11,713 nt of DNA from Chloroflexota bacterium (GTDB taxonomy: Bacteria > Chloroflexota > Dehalococcoidia > Bin125). The DNA lies in NCBI GenBank assembly GCA_027296805.1, contig JAPUIR010000312.1, positions 1-11,713 on the forward strand, given 5' to 3'. Numbering within the stretch: the first letter of the stretch is position 1; each line of letters begins with the position of its first letter. Shown here piece by piece: positions 5,756-11,713 of the stretch. A program made the position numbers and the translations under genes. Under the pieces are notes generated by a model, which saw only the letters and a list, made by a program, of their open reading frames with translations, was not told the DNA's origin and made no database searches.

Positions 5756-7609
5756 TCACTCGACCGTGACGGTCTTGGCGAGGTTGCGTGGCTGGTCGAC
5801 GTCGGCGCCGCGCAAAGTGGCGAGGTAATAGGCCAGGAGTTGCGCGGGGACGGCGGTCGCGAATGGCGCCACCAGTTCGCCCGTGGCTGGGACCGGGATG
5901 AAGTGATCGACCTGGGCGGCGAGCTCCTCGTCGCCCTCTGTGCCAATGGCGACGACGACGCCGTCGCGGGCCTTGACCTGCTGGATGTTGCTGCACATCT
6001 TGCCGTAGAGAGCGTCACGCAGGGCGATGGCGATCGTGGGCGTGTGGCGGTCGATGAGGGCGATGGGACCATGTTTCATCTCGCCCGCCGGGTAGCCCTC
6101 GGCATGGATGTAGGAGATCTCCTTGCACTTGAGCGCGCCCTCCATGGCGATCGGATAGTGCAGGCCGCGGCCCAGATAGAGGAGGTTGCTCGCTTCGGGG
6201 AGCTGGGAGGCGATCTCTTCGTAGCGGTCGGACTGCTGCAGCATGCGATCGACGAGGGAGGGCACGGCGAGGAGGGTGCCGAGCGCGTCGTCCAGATCCG
6301 CGGGTTGGAGGTGCCCGCGCGCGACCCCGATGCGGCAGGCGAGGAGGTAGAGCGCGGCCATGGAGGCGGTGAAGGTCTTGGTGGAGGCGACGCCGATCTC
6401 GGGGCCGCAGCGGAGGTAGATGGCGGAGCCGTCCGTGATGCGGGTGGTCGCGGCGCCAGGAACGTTGCAGACGGTGATCTGCGGCGCGTTCCAGGCCTCC
6501 TTGACGTGATGCATGGCCCCCAGCGTGTCGATCGTTTCGCCGGACTGGCTGATGGAGACGACCAGGGTCTCGGGACCGAGCAGGGGCTCGCGATAGCGGA
6601 ATTCCGACGAGTTGTCGAAGTCGGCGGGCAGGCCGCCGAGACGTTCGATGTAGGCCCGGCCCAGCATGCCGGCGTGCATGGAGGTGCCCATGCCGATGAT
6701 GAGGACGCGACGCAGGCGGCGGAGGTCGTCGTCGCTGAGGGGGACATCTTCGAGGACGACCTGGCCGGGGTCGACGCGAGCACGACCACGGATCGTGTCG
6801 GAGAGCGCGCGGGGCTGCTCCCAGATCTCCTTGAGCATGAAGTGCTTGTAGGGCCCCTTGGCCACGGCGACGGGGTCGAGCGGGATGGACTCCGGCTCCG
6901 TGGGCGCGGCGTTGCCGTCGCTGTCCCAGATCTCAACGGCAGCGGAGGAGAGGCGGGCCGTCTCGCCGTTGGCCAGATAGCGGACCCGATTGGTGTGGGG
7001 GATCAGGGCGGGCATGTCGCTGGCGAGGAACATCTCGCCTTCGCCAAAGCCGATCACGATGCCGCCCGCGTTGCCCTTGCGGGCCGCGTAGAGGCGTTGC
7101 GGGTCGCTGGCGTGCAGTGCCACGACGGAGTTGCCCCCCTCGATCGTGGCCATGGTCGCTCGCAGCGCGGTAGGGAAGTCGGAGCCCTGGCGGAGGTGAT
7201 GGGCGATGAGCTGCGGGATCACCTCGGTGTCGGTCTCCGAGACGAACTCGGCGCCGTCCTCGATCAGTTGGTCGCGGAGTGCCCGGTAGTTCTCGACGAT
7301 GCCGTTGTGGACGACCACGACATCTCCCGCGGTCGAGCTGTGGGGGTGCGCGTTGCGGTCCGTCACGCCGCCGTGCGTGGCCCAGCGCGTGTGTCCGATG
7401 CCCACCCGACCCGCGGCGATGGATTCCGCGCTCGGGAAGGCGTCGGCCAGCGCGCCTTGCCCGGCGCGTTTGAGGACGGCCAAGGCGCCGTCGTGGTCGA
7501 GTACGGCGATGCCGCTGCTGTCGTAGCCGCGATATTGGAGTCGTTGCAAGCCTTCGAGCAGGATGGGGCCCGCGGCCTGCTGGCCCACGTAGCCGATGAT
7601 GCCGCACAT
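5756..7609 (-). CDS. glmS: Glutamine--fructose-6-phosphate aminotransferase (isomerizing)
   Basis: GlmS converts fructose 6-phosphate and glutamine to glucosamine 6-phosphate and glutamate, the first committed step toward UDP-GlcNAc and peptidoglycan. From ATG 7607-7609 the product is 617 residues, close to the family's usual length. The N-terminal Ntn glutaminase has catalytic Cys2 (MCGIIGYVG), then QYRGYDSSG, GHTRWATHG and HNGIVENY. Two SIS sugar-isomerase domains follow, with GMGTS, SISQSGET and EIGVASTKTFT in the first, and EGALKCKEISYIHAEGYPAG then KHGP in the second. The C-terminus PRNLAKTVTVE is the canonical tail. A longer reading from TTG at 7625-7627 exists but would bury the Shine-Dalgarno site and block exposure of Cys2, so it is rejected. 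No glmS ribozyme-sized leader exists; the gap to the upstream gene is 38 bp. Confidence 0.97.
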   Translation of the reverse strand: MCGIIGYVGQQAAGPILLEGLQRLQYRGYDSSGIAVLDHDGALAVLKRAGQGALADAFPSAESIAAGRVGIGHTRWATHGGVTDRNAHPHSSTAGDVVVVHNGIVENYRALRDQLIEDGAEFVSETDTEVIPQLIAHHLRQGSDFPTALRATMATIEGGNSVVALHASDPQRLYAARKGNAGGIVIGFGEGEMFLASDMPALIPHTNRVRYLANGETARLSSAAVEIWDSDGNAAPTEPESIPLDPVAVAKGPYKHFMLKEIWEQPRALSDTIRGRARVDPGQVVLEDVPLSDDDLRRLRRVLIIGMGTSMHAGMLGRAYIERLGGLPADFDNSSEFRYREPLLGPETLVVSISQSGETIDTLGAMHHVKEAWNAPQITVCNVPGAATTRITDGSAIYLRCGPEIGVASTKTFTASMAALYLLACRIGVARGHLQPADLDDALGTLLAVPSLVDRMLQQSDRYEEIASQLPEASNLLYLGRGLHYPIAMEGALKCKEISYIHAEGYPAGEMKHGPIALIDRHTPTIAIALRDALYGKMCSNIQQVKARDGVVVAIGTEGDEELAAQVDHFIPVPATGELVAPFATAVPAQLLAYYLATLRGADVDQPRNLAKTVTVE

Positions 7610-7618
7610 GGGCGACTG

Positions 7619-7625
7619 CCTCTCC
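7619..7625 (-). promoter_or_regulatory. Shine-Dalgarno site deciding the glmS start
   Basis: GGAGAGG on the minus strand lies 9 bp before ATG 7607-7609. It sets the start at the methionine directly before the catalytic Cys2 and rules out the TTG six codons upstream, which overlaps this site. A small GC hairpin (CCCC-GGC-GGGG on the minus strand) lies just ahead of it. Confidence 0.75.
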
Positions 7626-7647
7626 AACCCCGCCGGGGAAGATTCGG

Positions 7648-9060
7648 TCAGCTGCCGGCGGGCTCACCAACGGTCGCCCAGGAGCGCCCGTTCGATCGTT
7701 CAGGCTGTGCCGGCTGCTGCAGATCTGCACCCGCCATCCACTCTATGACTTCGCTCAGGTTGTAGGCAAAGCCCAAGGGGCGGTCGATGGCGCTGGCGAT
7801 GGTCTCCGGCGTGACGTCGTCCAGGAAATGGCGGCCAAAGTAATCGAGGGAGGCGCGAGGCAGGAAGACCGCTTCCCCCAGCTTGTTCTTGGGGACGGCG
7901 CTGAGCTGATGGAGGAAGTCTTGGCCCGGGATCAGGCCTGAGACGTTGACGCGCGGTCCGAAGAGGGTGTTGCGGATCGGGATGACGTCGATGCGGACGT
8001 CGGCCGTCTGCGACGCCTCGTCCGCCAGCCGCTGCAAGACCGGCGCGATCAGGGAGCCGCAGGCGATGGTGGCGTGACGGCGAGCACTGGTTGTGAGGGT
8101 TCCGCGTCGGAGACGCGCCTTGACCCGCCGCCAATCGTCGAGGAGTGAGCGCACCATGCCCACACCGTTCTCCCACTGGGGGAAGTCGGCGTACGCCGTA
8201 GCGCTGGGGATGCGAGCGTTCGCGCGGAGCAGGAACTCATCCGACGCGAAGACGCTGCGGGTGCCCCGTACGTCGATGGCGCGGCGCTGCCAGCGGCGGA
8301 CCTGCCGCAGGACGGTGCGGGATTCTTGCGCGCTGACGGCGCGCATGCCCTCCGCATCGATCCGCGATTCTGCGTCCAGCGTTGCGCCGACGGGCACGAT
8401 GCCGATGCTGAGGACGTTGGGATGCGAGAGCAGTTCCGCGATGGTTTCGTCCAGGGCGTCGCCGTCGTTGACGCCGGGGCAGAGGACGACCTGGGTGTTC
8501 GCCTCGATCCGCATGTCGTGGAGGCGGCGGAGCTGCTCGCGGATGTCGGGGGCGCGAGGGTTGCCCAGCATCATGCGCCGTAGGTCGAGGTTCGTGGCGT
8601 GGACCGAGATGTTGAGCGGGCTCAGCCGCTGCTCCTCGAGACGCTCCCAGTCTCCGCCGTCCAGGTTGGTGAGGGTGACGAAGTTGCCGTGTTCGAAGGA
8701 GAGGCGGTAATCGTCGTCCTTCACGTACAAGGTTTTGCGCAGGCCCTTAGGGAGCCCCTTGAGGAAGCAGAAGAAACACTTGTTGTTGCAGAGGGTGGTG
8801 CCGTCGAAGGCGCTGTCGCTGAACTCGATGCCGAGGGGCTCATCTGGATGCTTCTCGAATTCGACGAAGCCGCGCGCGTCGTCGTGGATGACCGTCAGCT
8901 CCACGAGATCCTCGGTGACCTGGAAGCGGTAGTCGATCTGGTCGCGGAGGGGGCGCCCGTTGACGGCGAGGACGCGGTCGCCCGGTGTGAGGCCGGCGGC
9001 GTCGGCCAGGCTGCCGGGGTCGACGGCGGCGATCTCACCAGTGCGACGGGAGGTAGGCAT
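7648..9060 (-). CDS. DUF512 family radical SAM protein with N-terminal PDZ-like domain; function unknown
   Basis: The 470-residue product from ATG 9058-9060 begins with a PDZ-like module (about 5-60): GEIAAVDPGSLADAAGLTPG, then DRVLAVNGRPLRDQIDYRF. A radical SAM iron-sulfur motif follows at C91, C95 and C98 (CNNKCFFCF), then KGLPKGLRKTLYVKDDDYRL and LNISVHATN, all typical of the family. The C-terminal part, from about 235 to 440, corresponds to DUF512, with the motifs FPQWENGVGMVR and ASLDYFGRHFLDDV. The last 30 residues are a Pro/Gln-rich tail. The Cx3Cx2C cluster implies S-adenosylmethionine cleavage, but the substrate is unknown. A longer frame starts at 9135, inside ispH, but its extra 25 residues do not resemble the family, so Met at 9060 is chosen. 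The gap to the ispH stop is 13 bp with no Shine-Dalgarno sequence, pointing to coupled re-initiation. Confidence 0.9.
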   Translation of the reverse strand: MPTSRRTGEIAAVDPGSLADAAGLTPGDRVLAVNGRPLRDQIDYRFQVTEDLVELTVIHDDARGFVEFEKHPDEPLGIEFSDSAFDGTTLCNNKCFFCFLKGLPKGLRKTLYVKDDDYRLSFEHGNFVTLTNLDGGDWERLEEQRLSPLNISVHATNLDLRRMMLGNPRAPDIREQLRRLHDMRIEANTQVVLCPGVNDGDALDETIAELLSHPNVLSIGIVPVGATLDAESRIDAEGMRAVSAQESRTVLRQVRRWQRRAIDVRGTRSVFASDEFLLRANARIPSATAYADFPQWENGVGMVRSLLDDWRRVKARLRRGTLTTSARRHATIACGSLIAPVLQRLADEASQTADVRIDVIPIRNTLFGPRVNVSGLIPGQDFLHQLSAVPKNKLGEAVFLPRASLDYFGRHFLDDVTPETIASAIDRPLGFAYNLSEVIEWMAGADLQQPAQPERSNGRSWATVGEPAGS

Positions 9061-9073
9061 GGGGTGGCTGGCG

Positions 9074-9952
9074 CTACGCGGTGAGCGCTGCGAGTTCCTT
9101 GTCGATCGCCTCGATGCGCAGAACCACGGCGTCAATGGAGGAGTCGGGGGTGGAGGCGCCGGCGGTGACTCCCACGACGTCGTGACCGTGGAACCACTCG
9201 ACCTGCAACTCGTCCGCGCGCTCCACGTGATGGGTGTCGACTCCGTTGACCGCGGAGAGGTCCGCCAGATGCTGGGTATTCGCGCTGTTGTAGCCGCCCA
9301 CCACGATCATCAGGTCCACTTCCTCCGCCAGCTCGCGGGTAGCGGCCTGCTGCGAGGTCGTGGCGTTGCAGAGCACGTTGACGATGCGGATCTCGGTGAT
9401 CTGGTCGATGCGGGCCCGCATGAGGTTGGAGACGAAGTCGGCGTAGCGTTCCGGGGTGTGTGTCGTTTGCGAGATCACGCCAATCTTGCTGGGGATGTAC
9501 TCGGGCAGTCCTTCGAGGCTCTCGTCTTTGACCACGATCCCGCGTCCCTTGCACCAACCGAGCACGCCCTTGACCTCGGGGTGCTCCGGGTCACCGAAGA
9601 TGATGATGGTGAAACCCTTGTCGGCGAGATGCTTTGCGGCGCGTTGGGAGCGGGCGACGAATTGACACGTCGTGTCGATGACGTTGAAGCCCTGTCCTTT
9701 GATGTCGTTGACGGTGCTTTCGCCCACGCCGTGCGCCGTGATCGCGACGGTATCGGTCGTGGCGCCGTCGGCGGCGCGGTCCTGTTTGACCGAGATCCCG
9801 ATCTCTTCAAGTTCGGCGACGACCTGCGGGTTGTGGACGACTTGGCCCAGCGTCTGGACCTTGCGGCCGTCGATCGCTGCTTCCTTCATCATGTCCACCG
9901 CACGGCGGACGCCGAAGCAAAAGCCCATGTCGCGCGACTTTTTGATAAGCAT
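9074..9952 (-). CDS. ispH: 4-hydroxy-3-methylbut-2-enyl diphosphate reductase IspH
   Basis: IspH carries out the last step of the MEP pathway, reducing HMBPP to isopentenyl and dimethylallyl diphosphate with a [4Fe-4S] cluster. The 292-residue length is normal. The cluster cysteines are C12 (MGFCFGVRRAV), C96 (DTTCQFV) and C195 (VLCNATTSQQ). Diphosphate-binding and proton-relay residues are visible as H40 (VVHNPQVV), H74 (TAHGVG), H124 and E126 (DPEHPEV), S223 and N225 (GGYNSANT), and S267 (AGASTPD). After C96 the sequence is QFVARSQ where many family members have P-x-V-x-K-x-H, a mild variation. The ATG shares one base with the plsC stop (TGATG), and AAGGTGAG at 9958-9965 is its ribosome-binding site, so translation is coupled to plsC. 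Confidence 0.97.
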   Translation of the reverse strand: MLIKKSRDMGFCFGVRRAVDMMKEAAIDGRKVQTLGQVVHNPQVVAELEEIGISVKQDRAADGATTDTVAITAHGVGESTVNDIKGQGFNVIDTTCQFVARSQRAAKHLADKGFTIIIFGDPEHPEVKGVLGWCKGRGIVVKDESLEGLPEYIPSKIGVISQTTHTPERYADFVSNLMRARIDQITEIRIVNVLCNATTSQQAATRELAEEVDLMIVVGGYNSANTQHLADLSAVNGVDTHHVERADELQVEWFHGHDVVGVTAGASTPDSSIDAVVLRIEAIDKELAALTA

Positions 9953-10791
9953 CAGGCCTCACCTTCCGGTCGACCGCTCGATCCGGCGGTCAACCCCTCC
10001 GGGCGACGATCCGCAAGTGCCTCGTCTGGCAGATCCGCGAACCGCTCCCGGTAGACCCCACGATAACGGGCGGGAATCAGAGCGGCAATTTCCCGCATGA
10101 GGCGTTCTGTGCCCGCTTCGACATCGTCCCGTCTGATGCGGTCTCCTGCTTCGAGGACGAAAGGCTCGCCGAAGTGGATCCGGACGTGCGGGCGCCGGAA
10201 GAAAACGCGCAAGCCACGCCGGAAATTCTCGCTCCCGGTGATGCCCACCGGGACGATGGGAACGCCGCTGCGGAGGGCGATCAAGGCAGTTCCGTGGTAA
10301 GCCTCCCCCAAGGCGGCGTTGTCGGAGCGGTGGCCCTCGGGGAACATGCCGAGGATGCAGCCGTTGGCCAACTGCGCCTGCGCCTCGCGCAGGGCGGCGA
10401 GGTCGGCGTCGAGGCGGCGGACGGGGAAGGCGCCGGAGAGCGCGAAGATCCAGCCAATCAAGGGCCGCTTCTGAAAGAGTTCCAGCTTGGCCATAAAGCG
10501 AGGCCAGCGCGGGTAGACGGCGACGGCGAGCATGGGTGGGTCGGCGGAAGCGACGTGGTTGGCGGCGAGGATGTAGCCGCCCTCGGAGGGAAGATTCTCG
10601 AGGCCGATCCGCTCCCATTTGGCGAAGATCGTGAAGAAGATGCGCACCGTTCCGCCCGAGAGCAGGTACCAGGGAAAGAAGGGGCGCGGCATGCCGGGTA
10701 GTCCGACCCGCTCCAGCTGGGGCGCCTGCCCAAAGACGAGCCGCGTGAGCGCCCCCATGATCGTGCGGTAGACCCGATCGACGCGTTTCAC
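9952..10791 (-). CDS. plsC: 1-acyl-sn-glycerol-3-phosphate acyltransferase (PlsC family)
   Basis: A membrane acyltransferase that probably adds the second acyl chain to lysophosphatidic acid to form phosphatidic acid. The 279 residues contain the catalytic NHX4D motif N78-H79...D84 (NHVASAD), the AFPVRR motif (121-126), FPEGHRS (150-156, with His in place of the common Thr) and VPIVPVGI (177-184). A hydrophobic stretch near 38-57 may associate with the membrane. The N-terminal 60 and C-terminal 40 residues are outside the core. The start is GTG 10789-10791, overlapping the cmk stop by 4 bp (GTGA), which indicates coupled translation. The cmk-plsC-ispH order is also known in Firmicutes. Substrate specificity cannot be read from the sequence. 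Confidence 0.92.
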   Translation of the reverse strand: MKRVDRVYRTIMGALTRLVFGQAPQLERVGLPGMPRPFFPWYLLSGGTVRIFFTIFAKWERIGLENLPSEGGYILAANHVASADPPMLAVAVYPRWPRFMAKLELFQKRPLIGWIFALSGAFPVRRLDADLAALREAQAQLANGCILGMFPEGHRSDNAALGEAYHGTALIALRSGVPIVPVGITGSENFRRGLRVFFRRPHVRIHFGEPFVLEAGDRIRRDDVEAGTERLMREIAALIPARYRGVYRERFADLPDEALADRRPEGLTAGSSGRPEGEA

Positions 10792-11501
10792 GAGAGCAGC
10801 TCAGGGGCGTGCTTGCGGACGAGGTCGATCACGGCTTGGATCACTGCGTCGCGGTCGAGATCGGTCGTGTCTAGCTCGATGGCGCCGGCGGCCACCAGCA
10901 ATGGGGAGGCGTCACGGTTCGCGTCGCGGCCGTCCCGGCGCACGATTTCATCGTGGACTATCGCCAGAGGGATGTCGCGGCCATGGGCGTGCATCTCGCG
11001 CGCGCGGCGTTCGGCGCGGGCGTCAACGGAGGCGGTGAGGTAAATCTTGAGGGCGGCGTCGGGCACGACGACGGTGCCGATGTCGCGGCCGACCATGACG
11101 AGCGCACCGCGCTTGGCTTGCTCCCGCTGCTGGGCGACCATCTGCAGTCGCACGCCCGGCACGGCCGCCACGCTCGAGACGCTGGCCTCGACCTGGGGCT
11201 CCCGCAGATGGGCGGTGGCATCCTCGGAGTCGATCAGGATGCTGGCGGTCTCCAGACCGTCGCTGGGCGGGGCCCCGATCTCGATCGTGACCGCGCGCGC
11301 GGTCTCGGCCAGTTTGACGTGATCCTCGAGTTCGATTCCTTCCCGCAGTGCGTACCAGGTGAGGGCGCGATACATGATGCCGGTGTCCAGCATGCGCCAA
11401 CCGAGACGGGCGGCGAGTTCGCGGCCAACGACGGTTTTGCCGGAGGCGACCGGCCCGTCGATAGCGATGACGCGAATCAGGGGCTGCGATGGTTTCGGCA
11501 T
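10788..11501 (-). CDS. cmk: Cytidylate kinase
   Basis: CMK phosphorylates CMP and dCMP with ATP, recycling cytidine nucleotides released by RNA turnover and lipid synthesis. The 237-residue length suits the bacterial family. Visible motifs are the P-loop IAIDGPVASGKT (12-23, with K22), LDTGIMYRALTW (38-49), the CMP-binding segment HLREPQVEASVSSVAAVP (98-115), VGRDIGTVVVPDA (137-149), YLTASVDARAERRARE (154-169) and RRDGRDANRD (188-197). The ATG at 11499-11501 is 9 bp after the upstream stop. No Shine-Dalgarno sequence precedes it; the intervening bases are CGTCCTCG, directly after a TATAAT, so initiation is either leaderless or coupled to the upstream frame. plsC overlaps its end by 4 bp. Confidence 0.95.
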   Translation of the reverse strand: MPKPSQPLIRVIAIDGPVASGKTVVGRELAARLGWRMLDTGIMYRALTWYALREGIELEDHVKLAETARAVTIEIGAPPSDGLETASILIDSEDATAHLREPQVEASVSSVAAVPGVRLQMVAQQREQAKRGALVMVGRDIGTVVVPDAALKIYLTASVDARAERRAREMHAHGRDIPLAIVHDEIVRRDGRDANRDASPLLVAAGAIELDTTDLDRDAVIQAVIDLVRKHAPELLS

Positions 11502-11509
11502 CGAGGACG

Positions 11510-11515
11510 ATTATA
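11510..11515 (-). promoter_or_regulatory. Consensus -10 box directly before cmk (candidate leaderless promoter)
   Basis: TATAAT on the minus strand ends 8 bp before the cmk ATG. Transcription normally begins 6-8 bp after the -10, so the mRNA would start at or next to the start codon. The box overlaps the TAA stop of the upstream pseudouridine synthase. No clear -35 is visible upstream. Its overlap with a stop codon means chance cannot be excluded. Confidence 0.45.
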
Positions 11516-11713
11516 GGGTGGTGTCTTGGGCGGGCTCTGGGCCGTGGACGCGCGTGCGAAGCAGACGGACCTCGTGGTCGGTCAGGGGGCGGAGTTGCCC
11601 AGACTCCAGATCGCGCAGCCGGATGGGACCGAAGCGGACCCGGATCAGCCGCACCACCGGGTAACCGATGGCCTCGCAGATACGGCGGTTCTCCCGCTTG
11701 CGCCCCTGGTGCA
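11511..11713 (-). CDS. RsuA/RluB-family rRNA pseudouridine synthase, C-terminal fragment; runs off the right edge
   Basis: Only the last 66 codons are in the window, ending at TAA 11511-11513. They read HQGRKRENRRICEAIGYPVV, then RLIRVRFGPIRLRDLE and RPLTDHEVRLL. This matches the C-terminal end of the RsuA/RluB/RluE/RluF group, where an H-E-G-R-x-R-x-x-R-R helix is followed by the LxRVRxGP strand. The catalytic Asp and the S4 domain lie outside the window. The family isomerises uridine to pseudouridine in ribosomal RNA; RluB is the most common member, but the target cannot be decided from this part. The last dozen residues form a non-conserved tail. cmk begins 9 bp downstream. Confidence 0.85.
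   Translation of the reverse strand, partial: HQGRKRENRRICEAIGYPVVRLIRVRFGPIRLRDLESGQLRPLTDHEVRLLRTRVHGPEPAQDTTL

Noticed and set aside
7610..7647. glmS ribozyme or riboswitch upstream of glmS.
   Set aside because: The gap is 38 bp, far too short for the glmS ribozyme, and nothing resembling its core is present.
5840..7765. 641-codon open frame on the plus strand opposite glmS.
   Set aside because: It lies antisense to a fully conserved glmS and shows no recognisable domain. GC-rich codon use on the real strand suppresses stops in this frame.
9061..9135. Upstream extension of the DUF512 gene to 9135.
   Set aside because: The extra 25 residues would overlap ispH, look like an out-of-frame reading of it, and precede the point where the family's PDZ domain normally begins.

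Overview
All ten genes in this window lie on the minus strand, so transcription runs from high to low coordinates. The DNA is GC-rich and the reading frames are packed with gaps from -4 to about 40 bp; the only larger gap, 124 bp, lies upstream of dnaG. The content is chromosomal and housekeeping. I see no tRNA, rRNA, CRISPR, insertion sequence, prophage or integron. The best guess for the host is a member of the Chloroflexota, possibly a Dehalococcoidia-like lineage. This rests on a DnaG insertion that I associate with that phylum, the style of the sigma-70 protein, and a PDZ-radical SAM-DUF512 protein next to ispH. It is an inference from protein style and was not tested by a search.

In transcription order, the right part holds the tail of a large-ribosomal-subunit type pseudouridine synthase (RsuA/RluB family), then cmk, plsC, ispH and a DUF512 radical SAM gene. 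The first junction is 9 bp, the next two overlap by 4 and 1 bp, and the last gap is 13 bp. This group covers nucleotide supply (CMP kinase), membrane lipid acylation (PlsC) and isoprenoid synthesis (IspH), plus an uncharacterised iron-sulfur protein. A consensus TATAAT sits only 8 bp before the cmk start, suggesting a leaderless transcript.

The middle holds glmS, the entry point to amino-sugar and peptidoglycan synthesis, with a clear Shine-Dalgarno site. It is followed by a stand-alone ATP-grasp protein equivalent to only the N-terminal third of phosphoenolpyruvate synthase, and by a 575-residue membrane-anchored, very acidic protein with three Ig-like modules and two CARDB domains. A TATAAT lies between glmS and the ATP-grasp gene.

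The left part holds dnaG (primase, TTG start) and the first 307 codons of rpoD (primary sigma factor), 2 bp apart; this is the classic dnaG-rpoD pair without rpsU. The 124-bp gap upstream of dnaG contains a plausible extended -10 promoter and two copies of GGCGATTTGACA, exactly 43 bp apart. One copy is part of a perfect ATTTG-A-CAAAT palindrome and the other covers the -35 element.

There is no obviously new defence or mobile system here. The items most worth a second look are the two poorly understood genes between glmS and dnaG, the DUF512 gene, and the three promoter-like sites.
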